Assembly (NCBI RefSeq): GCF_003591035.1
Contig: NZ_QYUO01000001.1
Coordinates: forward strand, 62,001-126,000
Direction of reading: 5' to 3'
Length of the DNA stretch: 64,000 nucleotides
Source of the DNA: Noviherbaspirillum saxi
GTDB lineage: Bacteria > Pseudomonadota > Gammaproteobacteria > Burkholderiales > Burkholderiaceae_D
Part shown: one piece after another, positions 7,563-16,177 of the stretch
Position numbering within the stretch: position 1 is the first letter of the stretch
Layout: every line of letters begins with the position of its first letter
Position numbers and translations under genes: made by a program
Notes under the pieces: generated by a model
The model's input: the letters and a program-made list of their open reading frames with translations, nothing else
Told to the model about the DNA's origin: nothing
The model's database searches: none

Positions 7563-8753
7563 TCATACTGCGCCTCGCTGCCGGGGTGGCGCACGGATCG
7601 GTTGCCCGCGCGCGAAGGTCTCGATGATGCGCATCGCTGCGCCGCAGTGCGGGCAGACGAAGCGCGGCTGACTGATGGTGGCCGCCGCCTCCGCTGCGTG
7701 AGGCGGCAAGTCGGATACGACATGCAACAGTTCACGTGCCTTGGCCAGGTTCTGCTGGCGCCCGGCATTGGCAATGAGCCCATAGTGACGGATGCGGTGG
7801 AAACCGTGCGGCAAGACATGCAACAGGAAGCGGCGCATGAACTCGTGCGCCGCAAGTGTCATGGTCTTGTAGCGCGTGCGGCCCTTGGCGCGGTAATCCT
7901 TGCAGCCGAACGTGATGCCGCGCTCGTCCATGGCCAGCAGTCGGCTATTGGAAATCGCCACCCGATGGGTATAGCGCGACAGATACGCCAGCACCGCTTC
8001 CGGTCCGGCGAACGGGCGCTTGGCATACACCACCCATTCACAGGCTCGCAACGGCGCGAGCCAGTCGGCGAAGACCGCCGCCTCGCTCAGCGCGGCGTAC
8101 TCGGCGAAGAACTGCAATCGTCCGTTGCGATGGGCTTTCTCCAGTTCTTCGAGGAAGCGGCGCCGAAACAGCCGCGAGAGCACGCGTACCGGCAGGAAGA
8201 AACCCGGCTTGCAGGCGACCCAACGTTCCCGGTCCAACGACAAGCCGCCGCCGGGAACGATGCCATGCACGTGCGGATGATGGGTCAGGGCCGAGCCCCA
8301 GGTGTGCAAAACCAGGGTGGCGCCGATCTGGGCGCCCAAATGCCTGGGGTCGGCGGCGATGGTGCGCAGGGTCTCGGCGGCGACGTCAAACAACAGGCCA
8401 TAGATCGCGGCCTTGTTGTAATAGGCAATCGCGCTGATCTGTGCCGGCAAGGTGAACACCACATGGTAATACTCCACTGGCAGCAACTCGGCCTGGCGCG
8501 CCTCGAGCCATCGGCGTGCGGCGCTGGCCTGGCATTTCGGGCAATGCCGATTGCGGCAAGAGTTGTAGGCAATCTCGACCTGCTCGCAGGCGTCGCAGCG
8601 CAGCACATGTCCCCCCAGCACCGCACTGCGGCACTGTTCGATGGCCGACATGACCTTGAGCTGGCCAAGGCTCAAGTGCGCATGCTGAGCCTGTCGCCAA
8701 GACGGCCCGTGGAGGCGAAAGATATCCGCGACGTCCAGGGCAGCAAGCCCCAT
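7563..8753 (-). CDS. IS91 family transposase (Y2, HUH)
   Basis: A 396-residue rolling-circle transposase. The N-terminus has the Zn-binding pattern LRCDAC (51-56) with CRNRHCPKC (66-74). THHPHVHG at 157-164 is the HUH metal site, and YLSRYTHRV further on is the tyrosine motif of the family. It would nick at the element's origin end and drive one-ended transposition. ATG 8753 follows the recombinase stop by about 9 bases, so the two genes are co-transcribed. All key motifs are intact, so the element may be active. Confidence 0.92.
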   Translation of the reverse strand: MGLAALDVADIFRLHGPSWRQAQHAHLSLGQLKVMSAIEQCRSAVLGGHVLRCDACEQVEIAYNSCRNRHCPKCQASAARRWLEARQAELLPVEYYHVVFTLPAQISAIAYYNKAAIYGLLFDVAAETLRTIAADPRHLGAQIGATLVLHTWGSALTHHPHVHGIVPGGGLSLDRERWVACKPGFFLPVRVLSRLFRRRFLEELEKAHRNGRLQFFAEYAALSEAAVFADWLAPLRACEWVVYAKRPFAGPEAVLAYLSRYTHRVAISNSRLLAMDERGITFGCKDYRAKGRTRYKTMTLAAHEFMRRFLLHVLPHGFHRIRHYGLIANAGRQQNLAKARELLHVVSDLPPHAAEAAATISQPRFVCPHCGAAMRIIETFARGQPIRAPPRQRGAV

Positions 8754-8762
8754 GGAAGGGAC

Positions 8763-9638
8763 CTACGTCGTGTGTAAGTTCTCCAGGGGGCTGACGACTT
8801 CGCGCAGGATGTCCGTGGCCACCTGGGCATACAGCGCGGTGGTTTCAAGCTTCTTGTGGCCCAGCAAAACCTGGATCAGTCGGATATCCACCTTCTGTTC
8901 CAACAGATGCGTGGCGAAACAGTGGCGCAGCGTGTGCATCGACACGCGCTTGCCGATCTTCGCCTCGTCCGCAGCGGCATGCACGGCCCGATTGAGTTGA
9001 CGGGTGCTGAGCGGCTCGATCGGATTCAAGCCGGGAAAGAGCCAGCCGCCATCGAGCATCTTGCCCTGGGCATGAGCGACCCGCCACCAGACGCGCAAGC
9101 GCTCGAGCAGCACCGGCGAGAGCATGGCGTAGCGATCCTTGCGGCCCTTGCCCTGTTCGACACGCAGCGTCATGCGCTGGCTGTCGATGTCGCCGACCTT
9201 CAGGGAAACGACTTCGCTGGCGCGCAACCCCGCGCCGTAAGCGACCGCCAGTGCGGTCTGATGCTTCAGATTGCCGGCGGCGGCAATCAGGCGTGCAACT
9301 TCCTCTCGGCTCAACACCACCGGCAGGGTGCGTGGCACGCGCACCGGCTGCATCTTGGCCATCAACTCGGGATGGTCGAGGGTGATGTCGAAGAAGAACT
9401 TCAGTCCGGTGATCGCTGCATTGAGCGACACCGGCGAGATGCCGTGATCGACGAGGTGCAATTGGTATCGACGCAGATCTTCGATGTCGGCGGTGTCGGG
9501 CGAACGGCCCAGAAAGGCGGCAAACTGCCGCACCGCACGGATATAGTGAGTCTGGGTCTTGGGGGCGAGCTGGCGCATGCGCATGTCGTCGAGCATGCGT
9601 TGGCGCAACGGCGTGATGGGGGAAGTCGGTGAAGACAT
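8763..9638 (-). CDS. Tyrosine recombinase of the IS91-type element
   Basis: A 291-residue XerC/D-like integrase. It has an N-terminal SAM-like core-binding domain (RMRQLAPKTQTHYIRAVRQF) and a catalytic domain with GLRASEVVSL (first Arg), HTLRHCFATH (H-x-x-R) and LGHKKLETTALYAQV (nucleophilic Tyr). All catalytic positions are present. The start at 9638 is chosen because aggag sits at ideal spacing before it; a longer frame to 9710 lacks this. Its role in IS91-like transposition is not well defined; resolution or accessory integration is possible. Confidence 0.9.
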   Translation of the reverse strand: MSSPTSPITPLRQRMLDDMRMRQLAPKTQTHYIRAVRQFAAFLGRSPDTADIEDLRRYQLHLVDHGISPVSLNAAITGLKFFFDITLDHPELMAKMQPVRVPRTLPVVLSREEVARLIAAAGNLKHQTALAVAYGAGLRASEVVSLKVGDIDSQRMTLRVEQGKGRKDRYAMLSPVLLERLRVWWRVAHAQGKMLDGGWLFPGLNPIEPLSTRQLNRAVHAAADEAKIGKRVSMHTLRHCFATHLLEQKVDIRLIQVLLGHKKLETTALYAQVATDILREVVSPLENLHTT

Positions 9639-9760
9639 GGCTGTACTCCTGTCTGGTAACGAGGCGGATGGCCTCATTACCAAGCATAGGAAACAGTTTC
9701 CCTGTCTCAATCATCCACAAACGCTCGCCCGGAGCTCCCCTACCGCGCGAGCGGTTTAGT

Positions 9761-10131
9761 CCACCGGCCATGATGCGACCTTCGCTGGAAACAGAGTTTG
9801 GCCATTCAGGCGTCGGTTGCGCCTTGGAAGCGGCCATTGAAATCCAAGGGACGGATTCCGCTTCATCGGCCAAAGCGGCTCCTCGACGTCGAGACTGCTG
9901 ACGCCCATCGCGCGCAGGCTATGAGCAATTCTAGGCGGCCACATGCGTTGCAATACGGCATCGAGCAGCGGTTCGCATGTCGGTTCGCGACGACCAAACT
10001 GCGTGGTAGTTGCCCAGTTGTATTACGCACACAAATGCTAAATTGCTTAGCTACGGATCTGTCGGGTTACGTTAGCGGAGCCAACATGTCATACTTCCGC
10101 CATGCAAAAATTATAAGGGAAGGATGGCTTC
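9761..10131. other. Intergenic region before the NA37 gene
   Basis: No convincing gene. It holds scattered inverted repeats and short frames without recognisable homology. Immediately upstream of 10132 is a strong aagggaagga ribosome site. Confidence 0.5.
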
Positions 10132-11199
10132 ATGCTGGACCTGAGTTTGCTCACAATTGACCGCCTGGCTGTTCACGACGTGCATTCGCGCGGCCTCGAT
10201 CAGTCGTACGTTCAGCCGACATATCGCCCCCATCTGGTGGATTTGCCAGTCTCGGGCAAGGACATGTTCAACCGCCGGATGGCCCAGGCACTCGGACACA
10301 AGTCGCGGGGCGTGCGCGCCGATTTTCGAGAAACGGCCGCAGGCGCTTTCTTTCAGGACGCAGCCGGTCTGATGCACGGCGACGAAAAGCATTTCATTGA
10401 CTTGTCAATGGCCGCGGCAGATCGCTTGTCGAAGTCGCAGTTGAACCGAGATTACGCGCCCAGCAAATTGATCGTGCTCGCAGGCACCGTGACTCAACTC
10501 CAGCGACCGTTTGCTGCGGTGGTGAAGGCAGACATGCAGGACGCTCTGGGCGAAAAGACAGAGAACGGCAAGACCGTCATCGACTATTTGGAGCACATTT
10601 TTCTGACTGAGAGCCAGCGGCTATTTAAGATCGGATTTGTCCAACAAACGGCGGCCAAGGCCCCGTCGACGGGCGGCTTACACGATCCGCAGTATTACTC
10701 CGTGTACCTATTCGACCACATTATGACCAGCACGGAAAGCCGTAAAGCCGCGTACTATTTCTACGGAGATTTCCTCGGTGCGGATGTGTCCGCCACAGAC
10801 AAGCGGTTAACCAAGGATTTTTTTGAGAAAACCAACCGCTTTCTCGATACGCTGAACATCGCGCGTTCGCGAAAGATTGACCTCGGAGAGTCGCTACGCG
10901 CGGAGCTACGCAGCAACGTCAACACCATCGGTGTCGCATCATTCGGGGAGAAACACCTCAACAAGACCGAACAGGCTGCATACCTCAAGTACATGGAGAA
11001 GTCGGGCTTTCCCGCAAACGAGATCACCAAGGACACCGACTATATTGCAAGTAGGCTGAAGCGGCGCCGCAAGATGGTGTTCACGTCGGGCGTCATGCTG
11101 ACTACTCCCGCCGAAGGGACGGATTGGGTGACGGTTGAGAATTCGGTCGATGGGTCAACCCTTGTCAAAATCAAGGGTTCAATTGCAAGCGAAGAGTGA
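10132..11199 (+). CDS. Nucleoid-associated NA37/YejK-like protein
   Basis: The 355-residue protein matches the NdpA/YejK (NA37) layout: an N-terminal strand with LLTIDRLAVHDV, a middle strand pair (LIVLAGTVTQLQRPFAAVVKA region), KAAYYFYGDFLGADVSATDKR near residues 205-225, equivalent to the KVADFFMDFLGA segment of E. coli YejK, and a C-terminal beta hairpin ending in LVKIKGSI. Family members bind the nucleoid, though their job is not settled. The stop overlaps the GTG of the RelA/SpoT gene by 4 bases, so the two form one functional unit. Overall similarity to YejK is low, so this is a divergent accessory member. Confidence 0.7.
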   Translation: MLDLSLLTIDRLAVHDVHSRGLDQSYVQPTYRPHLVDLPVSGKDMFNRRMAQALGHKSRGVRADFRETAAGAFFQDAAGLMHGDEKHFIDLSMAAADRLSKSQLNRDYAPSKLIVLAGTVTQLQRPFAAVVKADMQDALGEKTENGKTVIDYLEHIFLTESQRLFKIGFVQQTAAKAPSTGGLHDPQYYSVYLFDHIMTSTESRKAAYYFYGDFLGADVSATDKRLTKDFFEKTNRFLDTLNIARSRKIDLGESLRAELRSNVNTIGVASFGEKHLNKTEQAAYLKYMEKSGFPANEITKDTDYIASRLKRRRKMVFTSGVMLTTPAEGTDWVTVENSVDGSTLVKIKGSIASEE

Positions 11200-12185
11200 G
11201 CGATCCTAGCTTTGAAAACTGGCTAAAAGAAAACGCGGCCTCCCTGGAGGCTTGGGGTGCGTTCGTCACTGCCAAAATCAAAGCGTTCGTAGAACTCGAC
11301 GTAGGTGAGGACCGCTACAAATCGTTCTTCAAGATCGATCCGACCTACCGCGTGAAGGAAATCGCTTCGGCGTTGAAGAAGCAGGTCAAGAAAAAGTATC
11401 CGGATCCGCGTGTCGCCATGACCGACCTCGTCGGCGCACGCTTCGTTGTACTAGTTCGCACCGACATTGAGATCGTCGAGCGAGCGTTGCTGGCCTACAG
11501 CGGATGGTCGACCAGTAGGGATCGTCATTTCCGGGATGAAGTCATCGACCATCCCGAGCTTTTTGATTACCAGTCGGTCCACTATCTGGTGCGCGCAACA
11601 GAAGGAACCGAAGTGAACGGTCTCAGTATTCCAGATGGCCTGCCGTGCGAAATCCAGATCCGGACGTTGCTCCAGCACGCGTACGCGGAACTCGTGCACG
11701 ACAATATCTACAAGCCGACGGTTCAGGTGCCTTCGTCAGCAAAGCGACTCGTGGCAAGAAGCATGGCATTGATGGAAACGACGGACGTCATGTTCTGTCA
11801 GGCCTTGCACGAACTCGATCAGGTGACTGCAACGGTTGCCGATCTCGAGCAGTTCGCTAACACGCTCTATGCCCAAATCTGCGGTAAAGCGGCTAATGAC
11901 GTTGGCAGTCTGGAAACGATGGAATTCATCGAGGCCTACCGCGACCTGTTTGCCTCGTGCAACCGAGCAGAGCTCTACGATTTTCTACAAAGCGGCTATG
12001 CGCAACGCTTGCGTGAGCGGTCAGCCCGCCCTGGTCTTTTTACCAAGCCGATGAGTGTGCTGGTCTATTGGCTGGGCCGGGAGCACATTGTGGAATTGGT
12101 CGAACGGTGGAATTTTCCGGCTTATCGGCGCGATCTTCAACTCATCCTTGCAGATCTCGGCAAAGCGGCCGACAGCTTTTACTAG
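11196..12185 (+). CDS. RelA/SpoT-type alarmone synthetase, accessory
   Basis: A 329-residue protein with a (p)ppGpp synthetase domain at about 30-210 and no HD hydrolase, TGS or ACT domain. Recognisable blocks are YRVKEIASALKKQVKKKY (ATP-side basic helix), DLVGARFVVLV (catalytic Asp block), YQSVHYLV, and EIQIRTLLQHAYAELVHDNIYK (catalytic Glu block). It should transfer pyrophosphate from ATP to GDP/GTP or another acceptor. The C-terminal ~110 residues are helical and unassigned. It starts at GTG 11196 within the stop of the NA37 gene. A synthetase without a hydrolase is potentially toxic, so the partner may restrain it; this is inferred. Confidence 0.87.
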   Translation: MSDPSFENWLKENAASLEAWGAFVTAKIKAFVELDVGEDRYKSFFKIDPTYRVKEIASALKKQVKKKYPDPRVAMTDLVGARFVVLVRTDIEIVERALLAYSGWSTSRDRHFRDEVIDHPELFDYQSVHYLVRATEGTEVNGLSIPDGLPCEIQIRTLLQHAYAELVHDNIYKPTVQVPSSAKRLVARSMALMETTDVMFCQALHELDQVTATVADLEQFANTLYAQICGKAANDVGSLETMEFIEAYRDLFASCNRAELYDFLQSGYAQRLRERSARPGLFTKPMSVLVYWLGREHIVELVERWNFPAYRRDLQLILADLGKAADSFY

Positions 12186-12430
12186 CCTATTCGCTGATCT
12201 GCAGGTCTGGTAAGCAATCGCGAGACGTATTCAATCTGGCACTCGCCAAGCGAAGGCGCTCTCTAACAACAGCTTTGGCGGAAGGCCGGTCTGACGAACC
12301 GGAAAATAGAACGGCCATTGCACCTCGTCAGCGGTCATTGCAGGCGTGCGGCGATGAACGGCAGTTGAGGGTCGGACCGAGTCGGACAGCCGCGCCCGCC
12401 CCAACGTCTTATTTGTGGAGGTCAGAAGTC

Positions 12431-12444
12431 ACTAACGCGTTAGT
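12431..12444. repeat. Perfect 14-base palindrome
   Basis: actaacgcgttagt reads identically on both strands. It could be a protein-binding site, but no gene start lies next to it. Confidence 0.35.
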
Positions 12445-12548
12445 CAGGCGGAATTCGCACGCTATTCAACGATCACGAGCACGGCGCACGTTTAAGAATC
12501 GACGTCCCATTCTTGCGCCGCCAATTCGTTGACAGTTTTTCAACGAAT

Positions 12549-12586
12549 GGAACCATAAGCTGGCATTTGATGCCACTTTATGGTTC
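12549..12586. repeat. Inverted repeat with the ggaaccataa decamer
   Basis: gaaccataa at 12550 is mirrored by ttatggttc ending at 12586, and inside lies a second short stem, ggca/tgcc. The outer arm repeats the decamer found at 656 and 751, at the other side of the accessory region. Confidence 0.45.
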
Positions 12587-12621
12587 TAGGCACACGGTTA
12601 GGTAAAAACGCAAATGGAATT

Positions 12622-12697
12622 TGGCGCGGCTGGCGGGGATCGAACCCACGACCCTTGGCTTCGGAGGCCAATACTCTATCCACTGAGCTACAGCCGC
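12622..12697 (-). tRNA. tRNA-Arg (anticodon CCG)
   Basis: A 76-base tRNA with encoded CCA. The acceptor stem GCGGCTG pairs with CAGCCGC; the anticodon stem TTGGC/GCCAA encloses loop CTCCGAA, giving anticodon CCG; the T arm contains GGTTCGATCC. Its 3' end points towards the accessory region at lower coordinates, so it is a plausible integration site. Confidence 0.97.
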
Positions 12698-13009
12698 GTA
12701 GGAGGAAAAGTGAAGAGGCTGAAGGATACCGGTTTTCCGGTTGCACGTCCATGCATACGCTGCGTTGCGTGAATGGCGCGCAGTTTCATGGCATGTCGGC
12801 TTTTAAATGACTTTTGGGCTAGCACTATTGGCTTCGCAATGCAGTCAAATAGCAGCTTATCCTGCCCAATTCTCATAATAAATCCATGCGGAAATAGTAT
12901 TTTTCCAACTTTTGATGTAGTTCGCATAGGCGCTTCTACGTCATTGTGGTCGCTCAAGGTTACGGAACTTCTTGCAAAGAAAATAATAAAAACAGCAGGG
13001 AGAATGCCA
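12698..13009. other. Intergenic region, no gene seen
   Basis: Separates tRNA-Arg from a small membrane-protein gene. A frame open upstream of 13010 lacks coding character. An agggaga ribosome site lies just before ATG 13010. Confidence 0.4.
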
Positions 13010-13213
13010 ATGGATAACGATCTGTGGAATCGACTGACGAATGAAGAAATCGATGAGGACAACGCGCGCCGACTACGGCGCAAACGTAATGACGCATTCC
13101 GTCGCAAGCTCATTATCGAAGACATGGAAAAAAGCCGGCATCGCCATCTCCTCTATTCAGTATGTGCAGCAATGCTGGCTTGGACCTACGCCGGCATTCA
13201 GTACCTGCGGTAA
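13010..13213 (+). CDS. Small protein with C-terminal membrane segment
   Basis: A 67-residue protein with a very charged N-terminal two thirds (NEEIDEDNARRLRRKRNDAFRRK) and a C-terminal hydrophobic helix (YSVCAAMLAWTYAGIQYL). An agggaga ribosome site precedes ATG 13010; an in-frame ATG at 13004 is an alternative. The likely form is a tail-anchored inner-membrane protein. I do not recognise a family. Confidence 0.5.
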   Translation: MDNDLWNRLTNEEIDEDNARRLRRKRNDAFRRKLIIEDMEKSRHRHLLYSVCAAMLAWTYAGIQYLR

Positions 13214-13533
13214 CGCTATCAATCAGGCCAGCAAACCCCAGAAACCCCCAAAAGGCATTTCCTCGCCTACGCCTGCCCTCTTTGCCCTCTTATTTCACTG
13301 AGATGCGCACTTAGTCGCATGGCTGCCCATTCGGGTGAGCCAACTGCCTGTATTTGTTAATCCCCGCAGCCACGCCGATTGACGGGGTTTCCGTGCCCGT
13401 TTTTCCGTTCCCTACCCTCGTCTTTCCGACTATAATCAAGGGTTTTGCGAGGTGTTGCGCTGCAATTGGAGGGCGCCCCAGGCTGATTTGGACACCCGCC
13501 CACTACCGGTTTTAAAAATGCACTGAGGGAATA
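13214..13533. other. Intergenic region upstream of cytochrome c gene
   Basis: No gene seen. It carries the -10 box at 13431-13436 that probably drives the cytochrome gene. Confidence 0.5.
13431..13436 (+). promoter_or_regulatory. Candidate -10 box for the dihaem cytochrome
   Basis: A perfect TATAAT about 100 bases before ATG 13534. No clear -35 hexamer at standard spacing is seen. Confidence 0.4.
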
Positions 13534-14430
13534 ATGAGCAACGCACACAACGAACACGACTCCGTTATCAAGACGCCAAAGCAGCTCATCGCTGCCGTGA
13601 CGGCAGCCTTCGTGATACCGATCATCTGCATCGTATTGCTGGTTCAGTATGTCGCAAATATAGAAAAAGAAGGCGCCGGCTCCGATGCTCAGACAGCAGA
13701 AGCAATCGCTGCACGCCTCAAGCCTGTTGCCGATGTCGGATTTACGCTGAAAGACGCGAACGCTCCCAAAGTGCTGCAAAGCGGTGAAGCCGTGTACAAG
13801 GCCGTTTGCGCAGCATGCCACACTGCCGGCGTTGCTGGCGCTCCAAAACTTGGCGATGCAGCCGGTTGGACTGCCCGCCTTGGCCAAGGGCAGGAAATGG
13901 TTGTTCAGAACGCAATCAAGGGAATTCGTGCAATGCCTGCCAAAGGCGGCAACCCCGATCTGGATGATGTTGAAGTCGAACGCGCCGTAGTCTATCTGGC
14001 TAACCAATCGGGCGGCAAATTGAAAGAGCCGGCTGTGAAGGAAGCTGCACCAGCTGCCGCGCCGGCAGCTACTGATGCAGGCGCGCCGACAGCCTCGGCC
14101 ACCCAGCCAACCACTTCATCCCCATCGCAGCAAACTCAGGCTCTTGCCGCAGCCGCGGGTGCAGCCACCGGCGCTGCCAAAGTCGACGGTAAAAAAGTCT
14201 ATGCTGCGAGCTGCGCAGCGTGCCACGATCCCGGCGTTGCTGGCGCACCCAAGCTGGGCGACAAGGCTGCGTGGGCACCGCGCATCAAGCAAGGCTCTGC
14301 GACAATGTACGAACATGCGATCAAGGGCTTTCAGGGCAAGGCCGGCATGATGCCGCCAAAAGGCGGCTCAGCGGCATCAGATGACGAAGTCAAGGCGGCT
14401 GTCGATTACATGGCCGACGCTTCCAAGTAA
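13534..14430 (+). CDS. Dihaem c-type cytochrome, c5-like
   Basis: A 298-residue membrane-anchored cytochrome. A hydrophobic helix near residues 20-45 (AAFVIPIICIVLLVQYV) acts as an uncleaved anchor. Two haem sites follow, CAACHTAGVAGAPKLGD near 91-107 and CAACHDPGVAGAPKLGD near 228-244, each in a separate cytochrome c5-type domain, joined by a long Ala/Pro/Thr-rich linker. The two domains are clearly duplicates. It should carry electrons in the periplasm, perhaps to a terminal oxidase. The gene stands alone with its own promoter and a terminator right after it. Confidence 0.92.
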   Translation: MSNAHNEHDSVIKTPKQLIAAVTAAFVIPIICIVLLVQYVANIEKEGAGSDAQTAEAIAARLKPVADVGFTLKDANAPKVLQSGEAVYKAVCAACHTAGVAGAPKLGDAAGWTARLGQGQEMVVQNAIKGIRAMPAKGGNPDLDDVEVERAVVYLANQSGGKLKEPAVKEAAPAAAPAATDAGAPTASATQPTTSSPSQQTQALAAAAGAATGAAKVDGKKVYAASCAACHDPGVAGAPKLGDKAAWAPRIKQGSATMYEHAIKGFQGKAGMMPPKGGSAASDDEVKAAVDYMADASK

Positions 14431-14454
14431 TTATCGCGCTTAACATGCTGCGTA

Positions 14455-14485
14455 AAAAAGCCGACCCGCGGGTCGGCTTTTTTTT
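14455..14485. terminator. Bidirectional terminator
   Basis: Stem aaaagccgaccc/gggtcggctttt with A run before and T run after serves both the cytochrome gene on the plus strand and the OmpA-like gene on the minus strand. Confidence 0.85.
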
Positions 14486-14519
14486 GCCTGCATCACTGAT
14501 ATTAATACCGGAACAGGAA

Positions 14520-15224
14520 TTATCGTCCCGACGCGGGTTGACCATATTGCGGGCTTTGAGCAGTCGCCTGTGGTTCGGCGACGAAAATCTCGACGCGGCG
14601 GTTGCGCGCCCGATTGGCTTCCGTATCGTTCGACACCAGCGGCTCATGCGATCCGCGGCCGTCGACGCTGATGCGATTCGAAGCTACGCCGCGCGATGCC
14701 AGATAGTCACGCGTATGAGCGGCCCGATTGACCGATAAGGGATCGTTGATTGCGTCACCACCCTTGTTATCGGTGTGACCAACGATCGTGACACGGCTGT
14801 ACGGGTTTTCGACCAAACCGGATGCGAAGCGGTCGAGAATAGGACGGAAGTTCGGTTTGATATCGGAACGATTGGTATCGAAAGAGATATCTGATGGAAT
14901 ATCGAGCTTGAGCCGATTGTCTTGCGTTTGCGTGACCTGCACGCCGGTGCCTTGCGTCGCCTGCTCCATCTGGCGCTTTTGCTGCTCCATGCGGCTCGAC
15001 CAGATATTACCGATCACGGCGCCGGCAGCGCCACCCACTGCGGCTCCCGTGGCCGCGCGTCGGCCACCGCCTGGGCCGACTGTGGCGCCGAGCACTGCGC
15101 CAATACCTGCGCCTACACCAGCCCCGGTTGCAGTCCCTCGCTGCACTTCATTCATATTTGCACAACCGCCGAGCGCGACAACGGCCGCAAGGGAGATTAA
15201 AGTAAATTGCGTGCGCATTTGCAT
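14520..15224 (-). CDS. OmpA-family lipoprotein with glycine-zipper domain
   Basis: A 234-residue outer-membrane lipoprotein. The signal peptide ends in a lipobox (ALGGC-A). A Gly/Ala-rich glycine-zipper segment follows (TGAGVGAGIGAVLGATVG), then an OmpA-type peptidoglycan-binding domain with SDISFDTNRSDIKPNF, VTIVGHTDNKGG and NRARNRRVEIFV. It likely ties the outer membrane to peptidoglycan. The start at 15224 is preferred because gagga lies at workable spacing; other ATGs at 15233 and 15218 are possible. Confidence 0.9.
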   Translation of the reverse strand: MQMRTQFTLISLAAVVALGGCANMNEVQRGTATGAGVGAGIGAVLGATVGPGGGRRAATGAAVGGAAGAVIGNIWSSRMEQQKRQMEQATQGTGVQVTQTQDNRLKLDIPSDISFDTNRSDIKPNFRPILDRFASGLVENPYSRVTIVGHTDNKGGDAINDPLSVNRAAHTRDYLASRGVASNRISVDGRGSHEPLVSNDTEANRARNRRVEIFVAEPQATAQSPQYGQPASGR

Positions 15225-15399
15225 GATCTGCATATCCTCTAGCGTAATAAAACACATTTTGGACAACAATCCGAGAATGCAAGTTCGGCAAGTTACAAAT
15301 GGAGATTCTTGTTACGGCGCATGCTTTCGAAAGGATCTGCCCAAACTTGTCGCGCACGATGGCATTGATGCAGGTGATGCAATCAGGTTTCGCTCGCTT

Positions 15400-15768
15400 T
15401 CAACGATCCTGATCTGAATGTGCAGAACCATTCCTTCTTGCCATCGCTGCGGCAGCGATCCCTGCGGCACCCAACAGTAGAGTCGCACCCAACATAGCTT
15501 TGCGTAGCGATTTTTTTTCTGCTAATGCAGAGAGTCCAGACATGAGCAAAGGGAGTAAAGCATGCAGATTGGAATCTGTTCCCAGCACGCTTCCGACACC
15601 ACGGTTACGCAGGGAGGTCGATGCGGTCGCTGTAAGTTGCTGAACGGCGCTACGCGCAAGCGACACTGGACGCAAGCCTGTGCGTACCGTGTCCTTGGCA
15701 AGCAGAAGTTCGGCCCGATGAAGCGCGCCTTCGGCGATCAATTGTTTTTTCCGGTCCACTCGGTTCAC
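15400..15768 (-). CDS. YqjK-like small membrane protein
   Basis: A 122-residue basic protein with a C-terminal hydrophobic segment (AMLGATLLLGAAGIAAAAMA). It follows the YqjE-like gene by 12 bases and is the last gene of a YqjD-YqjE-type operon, the position YqjK has in enterobacteria. Sequence resemblance to YqjK is weak, so the assignment rests on position and size. Presumably an inner-membrane stress-related protein. Confidence 0.6.
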   Translation of the reverse strand: MNRVDRKKQLIAEGALHRAELLLAKDTVRTGLRPVSLARSAVQQLTATASTSLRNRGVGSVLGTDSNLHALLPLLMSGLSALAEKKSLRKAMLGATLLLGAAGIAAAAMARRNGSAHSDQDR

Positions 15769-15780
15769 GGCATCTCCCGA

Positions 15781-16173
15781 TCACAATAAGGCGTCACGGT
15801 CATTGCGCAATTCCGACATGGTCGCCGGCAGCGACAGTGCGTTGCGGATCAGCCGCGCACGCGCATACAACAGGATGGCAAGCGTCGCCATCGAATACAA
15901 CAATGCCACCAGCAACAGGATCTTCCAGCCCATCGTCTCCCAGGCGAGCACCACGATCAATGCGGTCCAGCTGCCTATTGCAAACAACAGCGCGACAATG
16001 CCGAGTGCCCCAAGCAGCAGCAACTTCGCGAGATTGTCGCGAAGCTCACCGAGTTCGATTGCCGCCAGTTCAAGCCGGCTGAGGAAAAGACCGATGCCGT
16101 GTTTGGCGAGCGCACCAAGACTGGCTATCAGTCCGGGCGAATTCTGGCCGGCGCTGCTACGTCGGGACTCCAT
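15781..16173 (-). CDS. YqjE-type phage-holin superfamily III membrane protein
   Basis: A 130-residue protein with two long hydrophobic segments (LLLLGALGIVALLFAIGSW and ILLLVALLYSMATLAILLYA) separated by a short Trp-containing turn, the hallmark of the YqjE/holin III family. It sits between the DUF883 gene and the YqjK-like gene with intergenic gaps of 4 and 12 bases, so it is part of one operon. Its function in membrane stress is poorly known. Confidence 0.8.
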   Translation of the reverse strand: MESRRSSAGQNSPGLIASLGALAKHGIGLFLSRLELAAIELGELRDNLAKLLLLGALGIVALLFAIGSWTALIVVLAWETMGWKILLLVALLYSMATLAILLYARARLIRNALSLPATMSELRNDRDALL

Positions 16174-16177
16174 GAAT

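Larger units (their letters stand above)
7211..9760 (-). mobile_element. IS91-type rolling-circle element with associated recombinase
   Basis: The element carries a Y2 HUH transposase (7563-8753) and, upstream on the same strand, a tyrosine recombinase (8763-9638), an arrangement known for one group of IS91 relatives. GC content is clearly higher than in the flanking island. The left limit is set where the interrupted coding frame ends, the right limit near an inverted repeat (cgctcg/cgagcg, 9721-9752). IS91 elements have no terminal inverted repeats and make no target duplication, so both limits are approximate. Confidence 0.7.
12186..12621. other. Non-coding island edge between RSH gene and tRNA-Arg
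   Basis: No gene seen. It contains a perfect 14-base palindrome at 12431-12444 and a hairpin-forming repeat pair at 12549-12586. The tRNA 3' end faces this stretch, so it is the expected side for island integration. Confidence 0.5.
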
